A stretch of DNA of 53,366 nucleotides from an uncultured Eubacteriales bacterium (GTDB lineage: Bacteria > Bacillota > Clostridia > Christensenellales > Aristaeellaceae), in the NCBI GenBank assembly GCA_902800625.1, contig CADCFG010000021.1:1-53366 (forward strand), written 5' to 3'. Under the pieces are notes generated by a model. The model did no database searches, was not told where the DNA came from, and saw nothing but the letters and a program-made list of their open reading frames with translations. Within the stretch, counting starts at the first letter, position 1; every line of letters starts with the position of its first letter. Below, in pieces: positions 11,375 to 20,874 of the stretch. A program made the translations under genes and the position numbers.

Positions 11375-13027
11375 ATGGCAAGCAAGAGAATAGACGGCAT
11401 GCTGCTCAAGGAGATGTTCACCTCCGGCGCGGCACTGCTGGTGAACAACCGCGAGAACGTGGACGCGCTGAACGTGTTCCCCGTGCCGGACGGCGACACG
11501 GGCACCAACATGTCCCAGACCATCACGTCCGCGATCAAGGAAATCAACGCCAAGCCCTATTCCAGCGTCGCTGACGTGTCCAGCGCCGCGGCCCGAGGCG
11601 CGCTGAAGGGCGCGCGGGGCAACTCCGGCGTCATACTCAGCCAGATCCTGCGCGGCTTCTCCAAGGCCCTGGCGGGGCACGAGGACATCGACGGGCCGCT
11701 GCTGGCGGCGGCGCTGCGCTCCGGCGCGAACACCGCCTACAAAGCCGTGATGAAGCCCAAAGAGGGCACGATCCTCACCGTCATCCGCGTCATCGCGGAG
11801 GAGGCCGAGGAGGCCCGGGACAAGCAGCACGACGTGGCGGAGCTGTTCAAGCTGGTGCTGGCCGTGGGTGACGCGATCCTGAAGCGCACCCCGGAGATGC
11901 TGCCGGTTTTGAAGCAGGCCGGCGTGGTGGACAGCGGCGGCATGGGCCTGATGGTGATCCTGCGCGGCATGTATGCCTCGCTGACCGGCGAGCCGGTGGA
12001 CGCCATCGCCGAGGAAAAGACTGAGGGCGTGGGCATGCCAGGCGAGTTCGTGGACGACCACGACGCCATTGGCGAGATCAAGTTCGGCTACTGCACCGAG
12101 TTCATCGTCAGCCATCCCCGCGAGGACATGACCAACGCGGACGTGGTGCGGCTGCGCAAGCGGCTGGAGCGCATGGGCGACTGCGTGCTGGTCATTTCCG
12201 ACATGAACGTGGTGAAGGTGCACGTGCACACCAACGAGCCGGGCAAGGCGCTGCAATACGCGCTGGAGCTGGGCGAGCTGGACTCCATCAAGATCGACAA
12301 CATGATGGAGGAGCGCCGCGAACGCGAGGCCAAGCAGGCCGAGGAGGCCGCGAAGAAGGCCGCCGAGCAGAAGGACTACGGCATCGTGGCCGTGGCCCTG
12401 GGCGAGGGCCTGACGGAGATCTTCCGCAACCTGAACGTGGACCAGATCGTGGACGGCGGGCAGACCATGAACCCCTCCATCCAGGACCTGGCCAAGGCCT
12501 GCGACGACACCAACGCCCGAACGGTCATCATACTGCCCAACAACACCAACATCATCCTCGCGGCCCAGCAGGCCACCCGCCTGACCGACCGCCGGGTGAT
12601 CGTGCTGCCCACCAAGTCGGTGCCCATGGGCATCAGCGCGGCACTGGCCTTTGACCCCACAGTCTCCGCCGAGGAGAACGAGGCCGCCATGACCGAGGCC
12701 GCCGAGGCCGTGCATACCGCCTCCATCACCTACGCCGTGCGCGACACCAATTACGACGGCCAGGAGATCCACGAGGGCGACATCATGGGTATGATCGACA
12801 ACAAGCTGAGCGTGCTGGGCAGCGACGTGGCCCAGGTGGGCGTGGACGTGACCGAAAAGATGGTGAACGAGGATTCCGCGCTGATCACCATCTACTACGG
12901 CGCGGACATTGCCGAGGCCGACGCCCAGGCGCTGCGCGACAGGCTGGCGGAGCAGTACACCGACTGCGACGTGGAGCTGCAGGTCGGCGGACAGCCGCTG
13001 TATTACTATCTGATCGCGGTGGAATGA
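11375..13027 (+). CDS. DAK2-domain fatty acid kinase subunit A-like protein (YloV/FakA)
   Basis: This 550-residue protein resembles YloV/FakA, the ATP-binding subunit that phosphorylates a fatty acid presented by a DegV-type FakB protein. The N-terminal DAK2 domain has NVFPVPDGDTGTNMSQT, with its metal-binding aspartates, and AARGALKGARGNSGVILSQ. The C-terminal half (KDYGIVAVALGEGLTEIFRN, then IILPNNTNIILAAQQA) is the conserved YloV/FakA extension. I chose the ATG at 11375 because GGTTGGAGGA sits seven bases upstream; a TTG at 11363 is the alternative. No FakB gene is present in the window. recG, its usual neighbour, follows after two inserted genes. Confidence 0.92.
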   Translation: MASKRIDGMLLKEMFTSGAALLVNNRENVDALNVFPVPDGDTGTNMSQTITSAIKEINAKPYSSVADVSSAAARGALKGARGNSGVILSQILRGFSKALAGHEDIDGPLLAAALRSGANTAYKAVMKPKEGTILTVIRVIAEEAEEARDKQHDVAELFKLVLAVGDAILKRTPEMLPVLKQAGVVDSGGMGLMVILRGMYASLTGEPVDAIAEEKTEGVGMPGEFVDDHDAIGEIKFGYCTEFIVSHPREDMTNADVVRLRKRLERMGDCVLVISDMNVVKVHVHTNEPGKALQYALELGELDSIKIDNMMEERREREAKQAEEAAKKAAEQKDYGIVAVALGEGLTEIFRNLNVDQIVDGGQTMNPSIQDLAKACDDTNARTVIILPNNTNIILAAQQATRLTDRRVIVLPTKSVPMGISAALAFDPTVSAEENEAAMTEAAEAVHTASITYAVRDTNYDGQEIHEGDIMGMIDNKLSVLGSDVAQVGVDVTEKMVNEDSALITIYYGADIAEADAQALRDRLAEQYTDCDVELQVGGQPLYYYLIAVE

Positions 13028-13050
13028 GCGCAATAACAATGTGAGCATAT

Positions 13051-13080
13051 GCAGGGGCAGCGTTTCGCCGCCCCTGCAAA
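13051..13080 (+). terminator. Probable terminator after the DAK2-family gene
   Basis: An 8-bp GC-only stem (GCAGGGGC at 13051-13058 with its complement at 13070-13077) extends inward imperfectly. The tail AAACTG is poor in T, so termination may be partial. Confidence 0.5.
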
Positions 13081-13117
13081 CTGTATGGGAAGCAAATGAA
13101 CGGGGAGGTATGTGAAT

Positions 13118-14119
13118 ATGTACGAGGGCAACATCCGCTGGGCCATCGTGGGCACGGGCTACATCGCCAACCGCTTCGCCCAGGGCATGGGCGAGGTGTA
13201 CGATACCGAGCTGGTCGCCGTGGTCAGCCGCAGCGCCGAGCGGGGCCGGGAATTCGCGAAGAAGTACGGCGCGGGCGCGGTCTACACCGATTTGCAGCAG
13301 ATGCTTTCTCAGGAGAAGCCGGACGCACTCTACATCGGCACGCCCAACGACTGCCACTACGCCGCCATTGTGGCCGCGCTGAACGCCGGGGTGAACGTGC
13401 TCAGCGAAAAGCCCATGGTGGACAACCGGCGGCAGCTGGACGAGGTGGTGGCGCTGGCGGAGGAAAAGGGCCTTTTCCTGATGGAGGGCATGTGGACGCG
13501 CTGCTTCCCGGCGGTCAGGAAGGCCCGCCAGTGGATGCGCGAGGGCCGCATCGGAAGGCTGCTGACCGTGCGCTCCTTCTTTGAGATGCACGCCGACCCG
13601 GACAACTGGCAGTGGTGGAAGGCGGGCCTTGCCCACGCCGGCGGCGCGCTCAGGGACGTGGGCATCTATTCCGTCGCCATGGCGGACATGGCCTTCCCGC
13701 GGGCGCCCGGGCGCATCCTCTCCGCCATGGATTCCAATGGCGAGGTGGACAGGTCCTTCCGCATGCTGCTGGACTACGGCGAGGGCCAGATGGCCCTGGT
13801 GGGCGGCGCGTTCAACCAGGATTCCGGCTGGGAGACCGAGATCGTGGGGGAGAAGGGCGCCATCCACATCGGCCCCGAGTTCTGGGACCCCACCACCGCC
13901 ACGCTGAAGACCTACGACGGCGAAAGCGAGCGCTTTGAGGAGCCCTATCCGGCCACCGGCTTCCAGTTCGAGATCCGCACTGTGCAGGAGTGCCTGCGCA
14001 AGGGCCTTCTGCAGTGCCCTGAATACAACTGGGACGACATGACCCGGGTATCTGACATCATCGAATCCGCCCGGAAGGAGCATGGGATTTACTACGCGGC
14101 GGATGGGATTAGGGAATAG
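13118..14119 (+). CDS. Gfo/Idh/MocA family oxidoreductase
   Basis: This 333-residue NAD(P)-dependent oxidoreductase acts on an unknown sugar or polyol. The N-terminal Rossmann fold shows AIVGTGYIANRF, and the family motif SEKPMVDN carries the catalytic lysine. The C-terminal half (GLAHAGGALRDVGIYSVAMA, TEIVGEKGAIHIGPEFW) matches the Gfo/Idh alpha/beta domain, closest in style to dihydrodiol dehydrogenase/YhhX-type members. The start at 13118 is nine bases from GGGGAGG; a GTG at 13112 is possible. It sits between the DAK2-family gene and recG, which are usually closer together in Firmicutes, so it was probably inserted. Confidence 0.9.
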   Translation: MYEGNIRWAIVGTGYIANRFAQGMGEVYDTELVAVVSRSAERGREFAKKYGAGAVYTDLQQMLSQEKPDALYIGTPNDCHYAAIVAALNAGVNVLSEKPMVDNRRQLDEVVALAEEKGLFLMEGMWTRCFPAVRKARQWMREGRIGRLLTVRSFFEMHADPDNWQWWKAGLAHAGGALRDVGIYSVAMADMAFPRAPGRILSAMDSNGEVDRSFRMLLDYGEGQMALVGGAFNQDSGWETEIVGEKGAIHIGPEFWDPTTATLKTYDGESERFEEPYPATGFQFEIRTVQECLRKGLLQCPEYNWDDMTRVSDIIESARKEHGIYYAADGIRE

Positions 14120-14139
14120 GGAACAGGAGCAGCAGCTGC

Positions 14140-14206
14140 CGCGTTTCTCCCGTGCCTCGCCCCGTGAGGGGGGAGGCACCCCGCAGGGGCGGAGACGGGG
14201 AACCCT
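14140..14206. repeat. GC-rich palindromic intergenic repeat (REP-like)
   Basis: Nested inverted repeats (CCTCGCCCCGTGAGG, CACCCCGCAGGGGCGG, TCTCCCG...CGGGGA) fill the spacer. It shares the CCCCGTGAGG core with the element in the rpoB-rpoC spacer and is likely a second copy of the same dispersed repeat. Confidence 0.45.
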
Positions 14207-14223
14207 GCGCTACGGAGGCATAT

Positions 14224-14673
14224 ATGGATACATCCATTCGCATCATCCCCTATGATGAAAAGTATCGCGACGACATGATCTTCGTGGTGCTGTCGGCCAA
14301 GGATGCCCTGGGGCGGGTGCCCCGGCTGAACGAGGATTTGCTGGACGTGCGGGCGAATTACCTGGACCGGGGCGACGGCTTCTTCCTGGCGCTGGATGAG
14401 CGCGACCGGGTGGTCGGCTGCGGCGGCTACAGCCGCATCCCCGGCACCGACGAGGCCTTTTTGCACCGGCTGTTCGTGAAGCCGGCACTCAAGCAGCGGG
14501 GCATCGGCTCCGCGCTGCTGCTGGCATGCGAAAGCGCCATGCGCGCGGCGGGCATCCGCGTTTCCCGCGTCCACCTGGGCGATCCCCGTGAACAGTGGTT
14601 TGAATCCTACTCATTTTACCCGAAGCACGGCTATGCGGAATATGAACCCAGATATATGAAGAAGGAACTTTGA
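14224..14673 (+). CDS. GNAT family N-acetyltransferase
   Basis: This 149-residue acetyl-CoA-dependent acetyltransferase has the core GNAT elements: GFFLALDERDRVVGCGGYSR, HRLFVKPALKQRGIGSALLL (the acetyl-CoA pyrophosphate loop is the QRGIGSA segment) and the C-terminal YPKHGYAEYEPRYMKKEL. Substrate unknown. The start ATG at 14224 has ACGGAGG upstream. The stop overlaps or abuts the recG start region, so the two genes are probably co-transcribed. Confidence 0.88.
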   Translation: MDTSIRIIPYDEKYRDDMIFVVLSAKDALGRVPRLNEDLLDVRANYLDRGDGFFLALDERDRVVGCGGYSRIPGTDEAFLHRLFVKPALKQRGIGSALLLACESAMRAAGIRVSRVHLGDPREQWFESYSFYPKHGYAEYEPRYMKKEL

Positions 14674-14678
14674 ACGCC

Positions 14679-16679
<2,001 letters not shown>

Positions 16680-16746
16680 CACCTTCCAAGCCTTTCGCGG
16701 ACCGGTTTTGTCGCTTCACAATTCTTGTGATTTTGCCTCCGACCAC

Positions 16747-16774
16747 TGGACAAAATAACAAAATATGCTATAAT
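16747..16774 (+). promoter_or_regulatory. Sigma-A type promoter for the secreted protein gene at 16857
   Basis: TGGACA (16747-16752), 16 bp, and a perfect TATAAT (16769-16774). It lies about 80 bp ahead of the start codon. Confidence 0.7.
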
Positions 16775-16856
16775 GGTAGCATAAGAAATTGTGCATTGAA
16801 CAGCGCGAGCTGTTTGATAATAACGGGGCGCGTCCCCGATACAGGAGGAGAATCCC

Positions 16857-17582
16857 ATGAAGAAGGCATTTGCGGCACTGTTGATCCTGTCCATGCTGCT
16901 GGGCGCCGTGGCCGTGGCAGAGGCTGCGGGGGCGGCTGGCACCTGGTATATGATCGAGATGAACAACGATGGCCAGGTCATCAATCCAGCCGAATTGGGC
17001 ATGACGGTCGCCCTGGAGCTGGCCGAGGATGGCACTGCCACCATGAGCGGCATGGGCAGCGAGGAAGCCCAGACGGGCACCTGGACGATTGACGGTACGA
17101 CGGTCACTGTGACCATCGACGGCGATCCCTTGGACTTTGCCCTGGAGGACGGCAAGCTGACCGCCTCCGATGACACGATGACCATGGTCTTCAGCCAGGA
17201 AGCCCCCGATGTGGAGGCCTTTGTGCCCGGCGAGCCGGTGGAGGCCGCCGTGGAGGATTTCGCCGGCGCGTGGAAGGCCGTGAAGATCGGCATGGATGGC
17301 GCCTATTATGATGTGGCCATTCTGAATGCGGACATCACCGTCACCTTCGAGGACACCACCATCACCCTGGACGGCTTCATGTTCAGCAACCAGAGCCTGT
17401 CCCTGGAGTATGCCGACGGCGCGCTGAGCTTCTCCGGCTCCTCGGAAGCCATGGAGATGAGCATCAAAGCCAGCATGCTGGAGGATGGCATGGTCGCGCT
17501 GGATCTGGCGGCCAACGGCCAGGCGTTCACCTTCTATCTGAGCCGTGCCGAGGACGCTGCTGAGGAAGCGCCCGCGGCCTGA
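16857..17582 (+). CDS. Secreted beta-rich protein with two lipocalin-like repeats
   Basis: This 241-residue protein has a clear signal peptide (MKKAFAALLILSMLLGAVAVAEA) and no lipobox cysteine, so it is probably secreted. The mature part has two similar halves, starting GTWYMIEMNNDGQ and GAWKAVKIGMDGAYYD. Each carries alternating hydrophobic strands (TVTVTIDGDPLDFALEDGKL; SLEYADGALSFSG), a pattern seen in lipocalin-like or META-type beta-barrels. It ends in an acidic/Ala tail. The start has CAGGAGGAG upstream. It is a paralogue of the lipoprotein encoded next. Function unknown. Confidence 0.8.
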   Translation: MKKAFAALLILSMLLGAVAVAEAAGAAGTWYMIEMNNDGQVINPAELGMTVALELAEDGTATMSGMGSEEAQTGTWTIDGTTVTVTIDGDPLDFALEDGKLTASDDTMTMVFSQEAPDVEAFVPGEPVEAAVEDFAGAWKAVKIGMDGAYYDVAILNADITVTFEDTTITLDGFMFSNQSLSLEYADGALSFSGSSEAMEMSIKASMLEDGMVALDLAANGQAFTFYLSRAEDAAEEAPAA

Positions 17583-17603
17583 TCGACCGGTTTGGATCTG
17601 GAT

Positions 17604-17645
17604 GCCGCGCGGGTCATCGGCCTGCGCGGCGTTTTCGCGCCCAAA
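17604..17645 (+). terminator. Terminator of the secreted protein gene
   Basis: A 7-bp GC stem (GCCGCGC at 17604-17610 with GCGCGGC at 17634-17640) is followed by GTTTTC. The loop is long (23 bases) and can pair further; the T-run is short. Confidence 0.5.
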
Positions 17646-17650
17646 AACAC

Positions 17651-17679
17651 TTGACTACCGGCGCGAAATCTGGTTAAAT
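17651..17679 (+). promoter_or_regulatory. Promoter of the lipoprotein gene at 17717
   Basis: TTGACT (17651-17656), 17 bp, TTAAAT (17674-17679). Its position 38 bp from the start codon suggests separate transcription from the upstream paralogue. Confidence 0.65.
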
Positions 17680-17716
17680 ATATGGAGAGAACAACCTCGA
17701 TCGAGGAGGAATAACC

Positions 17717-18574
17717 ATGAAAAAGCTGTTTGCCGCGCTGCTGGCGCTGGCGATGCTGCTGACGGCCTGCGCGCTGGCCGAGGAGGCGACGGCTGTGCCT
17801 GAACTGGTCACGCCGGAACCCACCCCCACACCCGTGCCCACGCCCACGCCCAGCCCCACGCCAACCCCCACGCCCTCGCCGACGCCCACGCCGGACCCAG
17901 CGGAGGTGGCCCGGCAGGAGCTGATCGCCAAGGTGACGGACACCTGGTACCTGAACGAGATGGTCATGGACGACGTGAGCTATCCGCCGGAGACCTTCGG
18001 CCTGGAGATGACCCTGACGCTTTCGGACGGAGCGGCGGCTTCCGCCGACTACGGCGAGGACCGCATGAACCGCAAGGGCGACTGGGACGTGCAGGGCGAG
18101 CGCATCATCGTCACCATCGACGGCGTCACCCGCTTCTTCCTGCTCCAGGAGGACGACACCCTGACCAGCGACGTGGAGGGCGGCAGAATTGTGCTGGGCC
18201 GCGAGCGGATCACGGCGGAAACCTTCGAGCCCGCCGAGGCCGTCGATGCCGAGCAGGATCAGTTCATCGGCCAGTGGCGCGCCACCCGGATCGGCGTGAA
18301 CGACACCTATTACGACACCGAGCTGTTTGGCCAGGTGATCACCGCCGACATCCGCGACACCACCATCTCCCTCAGCGGCTATGTGTTCAACGGCATTTCC
18401 GCTCAGGCGGAGTACGCGGACGGCGAGCTGCGCTTCACCGGCGCGGATGACGAGGGCGGTATGTTCGATACCGTCACCGCCCGGCTGCTCGCGGACGATA
18501 CGCTGCGCGTGACGCTGACGGCGGGGGCGGCCGGCAGCTTTACGCTGATCATGGCCCGCGTGGACGCGATGTAA
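17717..18574 (+). CDS. Lipoprotein with Pro/Thr linker and paired lipocalin-like repeats
   Basis: This 285-residue predicted lipoprotein has a signal sequence ending in the lipobox LTAC (MKKLFAALLALAMLLTACAL). It then has a wall-spanning-type linker rich in PTP and PSP repeats (residues about 34-60). The body has two halves, TWYLNEMVMDDVSYP and QWRATRIGVNDTYYD, matching the halves of the protein encoded just upstream (shared EYADGEL/EYADGAL, DTTISLSGYVF/DTTITLDGFMF). The two genes therefore arose by duplication, one product anchored and one apparently released. The start has CGAGGAGGAATAACC. Function unknown; ligand binding is a guess from the fold pattern. Confidence 0.8.
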   Translation: MKKLFAALLALAMLLTACALAEEATAVPELVTPEPTPTPVPTPTPSPTPTPTPSPTPTPDPAEVARQELIAKVTDTWYLNEMVMDDVSYPPETFGLEMTLTLSDGAAASADYGEDRMNRKGDWDVQGERIIVTIDGVTRFFLLQEDDTLTSDVEGGRIVLGRERITAETFEPAEAVDAEQDQFIGQWRATRIGVNDTYYDTELFGQVITADIRDTTISLSGYVFNGISAQAEYADGELRFTGADDEGGMFDTVTARLLADDTLRVTLTAGAAGSFTLIMARVDAM

Positions 18575-18589
18575 TCACTCATAGCATGA

Positions 18590-18626
18590 AAAATGGCGGC
18601 GGGAGCTATCCCGCCGCCATTTTTTC
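18590..18626 (+). terminator. Strong intrinsic terminator of the lipoprotein gene
   Basis: A 15-bp stem (18590-18604 with 18609-18623, loop GCTA) rich in GC and ending in a run of six T residues (18620-18625). This is a textbook intrinsic terminator. Confidence 0.95.
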
Positions 18627-18752
18627 ACTTTTTTTGGATTCGCTGACAGTCGACAATTTCCAGTGTAATCCGCGCCGCCCGGGTCAAAATAGTGTCAGAC
18701 TGAACGGCGAGCGCCGGAAGGTCGAAAACGAATCTGAAAGGAGTCTTTCAAA

Positions 18753-18956
18753 ATGGCGAACTATTCCAACAGCAACCAGATCAACGTTCCCGAAGCGCGC
18801 GAGGCCATGCGCAACATGAAGCACGAGGTGGCCAACGAGCTGGGCATCACCCTGAACCAGGGCTACAACGGCAACGCCGGCCACATCGGCGGCAACATGG
18901 TCAAGAAGATGATCGAGGCCCAGGAGCGCCAGATGAGCGGCAATTCCCGCTTCTAA
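18753..18956 (+). CDS. Alpha/beta-type small acid-soluble spore protein
   Basis: This 67-residue protein coats and protects DNA in dormant spores. It matches the alpha/beta SASP family: EAREAMRNMKHEVANELGI contains the E-(I/V)-A-like germination protease site region, and HIGGNMVKKMIEAQERQM is the conserved C-terminal motif (G-x-x-(V)-K-x-M-(I/V)). GAAAGGAGTC is the ribosome binding site. Expression is expected in the forespore under sigma-G, although I could not identify the promoter confidently in 18627-18752. It is strong evidence that the organism sporulates. Confidence 0.95.
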   Translation: MANYSNSNQINVPEAREAMRNMKHEVANELGITLNQGYNGNAGHIGGNMVKKMIEAQERQMSGNSRF

Positions 18957-18984
18957 GCGGCGCAGGGGGAATTCTCCCCGCCCG

Positions 18985-19021
18985 GCCGACCTTCGCCCAC
19001 AGCGGCGGCGGTCGGCTTTTT
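18985..19021 (+). terminator. Terminator of the spore protein gene
   Basis: A stem GCCGACC (18985-18991) with GGTCGGC (19010-19016) also pairs internally and is followed by five T residues. It lies between the convergent spore protein and glycosyltransferase genes. Confidence 0.85.
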
Positions 19022-19027
19022 ACGCGT

Positions 19028-20809
19028 TCAGAACTCCAGGAATTGGCGCCAGAACGCCTCGGAGCAGATCTCGTCATGGCGGGCACGGTAGTCCGCCGCG
19101 GCGCGATCGAAATCCCGGTCGATGGCCTTCAGGGTCCTGCGCATGTGCTTCAGCACCGACAGGGCTTCCCGGTGGCTGCGCCGGACGGCGAGGGCGGTCT
19201 TGCCGGTCACGTCGTACTTGACCACGGTCCCGGCCCGGAAGAAGTACTGCATGGGGGGCTTGTAGTTCTCCACCACGGTGACGCTGCGCCGGGCGGGCAG
19301 CAGCCAGCCGTTCAGCGTGATCCAGCGCAGGTAGCGCCGCCAGCGGCTCTGGTTGATGTCCTCCTTGTGCTTCAGCGTATCGGGGTTAAAGGGCACGGTG
19401 AGTTCACTCACGGGCTGGATTTTGTCCGCAGCTTGGATGATCTCCCTGTGCAGCGCGTCGGTATCCTGGGAGATCAGCCAGTCCACGCCCTTTAGAAAGT
19501 CCTCTGCTCCGCGCATCATCAGTTCGGCCCGCCGGAAGCCAAAGGTGAACAACAGATACATCACGTCCTCCTTCAGCTTCTGCTTCATGTAATCCGCGGT
19601 GTACTTCTGGTAGTACAGGCTGTAGGTGACGGAGAAGTTGCGATAGCAGTAGTAATACCGGGTGTCCGCGTCGTTGCGCTCGTGCGGATAGTGCCAGCAG
19701 CACAGGCCGTTCAGCATGATGCGGGGCAGATCCTTGCAGCGGATGCTGAATTCCACGTCGTCAAACTGGAAGAAGAAGGGCATGGAGTAGCCGCGCGTTC
19801 GCATAACGGACGCCGGAACGCAGCAGTACCACCAGCCGAAGCAGTCGCAGGGGATGTCTCCGGCCAGGATCAATACGTTTTCAAGCGTCCGCAGATCCAT
19901 GTCCGGATGGTCGTTGGTCACGCGCTCCAGGGTGAGGATGTCGCCGGCGGTGTACAGCAGGTGTCGGTGGTTGGCGTTAAGCATGGAGCCGCCCAGCAGG
20001 TGGTCGGCGAACCCGGGCCGGAGCAGGCTCAGGAAGGTGTAGTTCCGCTCCAGGGCCCAGGCGTTGAAGGAGATGTCGTCGTCCATCAGGATCACGTGGG
20101 TCGTGGCGTAGTCAGCGTCGCTGAGGGCCTCGATGGCGGCGCGGCTGAATCCGCCGGAACCGCCGCTGTTTGGGTTCGGGAAGACCTTCACCGGCATGCC
20201 CTCAAAGCGGCTGACCTCCAGGGAACGGGCGTTGTCGGAGATGTAGGCGCGCAGGTGGCCGCGCAGCGGGGAAGCGGGGTTATCAAACACGCCACGGCGC
20301 AGCACCTCCATGTTCGCGGCGATGAAATCCTCCCGCTTGTAGGTGCAGATGGCCAGCGCCAGGTTCACCTCCGCCGCTTCGGGCACCTCCCCGGCGGCGA
20401 CATAGGCCATTTTGCGCAGGGAAGCGCCACCAGGCAGAGGCCGGGCCTCGAAGCTCACGGCCGCCGCGCCTTCGCAGGCGGGATAGTCCAGTGTCACGGC
20501 GGTGTAGTCGTCAAAGCGCAGGCGCTCCGTGCGCACGGGCGTGGCGACGGCCCCGTCGCCCGTGTCGTGGCGCAGCAGCTCGATCTCCACCTCGCCCTTG
20601 ACCTCCAGCGACAGCGCTACATTCTCAAGCCACGTATGCCTGCGCCATTTTTCCAGAGAAAAGGCGTTGAAGTAGGTGTCAAAGCGAACGGGCTGGCTGT
20701 CCAGGTGGAAGGCCGCAGCCTGGGGCTCCAGTTCCACGGCGGCCTCCGAATGGTAAAACAGCTCCCGGTCCTCGATTCGATCCGGCCAACCGATGCTCTG
20801 CAGGATCAT
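19028..20809 (-). CDS. GlfT2-like family 2 glycosyltransferase
   Basis: This 593-residue transferase has the layout of the galactofuranosyltransferase GlfT2. An N-terminal beta-rich domain (1-145) precedes a GT-A core with ICTYKRE (around 154), the metal-binding MDDD (243-246), FGWWYC (around 325), FDDVEFSIR with a candidate catalytic base aspartate (around 351) and WH (around 373). A helical C-terminal region of about 180 residues follows. GlfT2 polymerises galactofuranose from UDP-galactofuranose on a lipid carrier at the inner membrane face. The substrate here is inferred and no UDP-galactopyranose mutase gene is present. It is the last gene of the minus-strand transporter operon. Confidence 0.85.
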   Translation of the reverse strand: MILQSIGWPDRIEDRELFYHSEAAVELEPQAAAFHLDSQPVRFDTYFNAFSLEKWRRHTWLENVALSLEVKGEVEIELLRHDTGDGAVATPVRTERLRFDDYTAVTLDYPACEGAAAVSFEARPLPGGASLRKMAYVAAGEVPEAAEVNLALAICTYKREDFIAANMEVLRRGVFDNPASPLRGHLRAYISDNARSLEVSRFEGMPVKVFPNPNSGGSGGFSRAAIEALSDADYATTHVILMDDDISFNAWALERNYTFLSLLRPGFADHLLGGSMLNANHRHLLYTAGDILTLERVTNDHPDMDLRTLENVLILAGDIPCDCFGWWYCCVPASVMRTRGYSMPFFFQFDDVEFSIRCKDLPRIMLNGLCCWHYPHERNDADTRYYYCYRNFSVTYSLYYQKYTADYMKQKLKEDVMYLLFTFGFRRAELMMRGAEDFLKGVDWLISQDTDALHREIIQAADKIQPVSELTVPFNPDTLKHKEDINQSRWRRYLRWITLNGWLLPARRSVTVVENYKPPMQYFFRAGTVVKYDVTGKTALAVRRSHREALSVLKHMRRTLKAIDRDFDRAAADYRARHDEICSEAFWRQFLEF

Positions 20810-20831
20810 GGCGCGCTCCCTTCATTCAGTC

Positions 20832-20857
20832 AAACCACCGGCGGGGCCGGTGGTTTT
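20832..20857 (-). other. Intercistronic hairpin between the two GlfT2-like genes
   Basis: An 11-bp perfect stem (AAACCACCGGC at 20832-20842 with its complement at 20846-20856) has a 3-base loop. On the coding minus strand only TTTG follows, so it may attenuate transcription or protect the upstream mRNA end; on the plus strand TTTT follows. Confidence 0.55.
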
Positions 20858-20874
20858 GCGTTGGATCGTATGGT

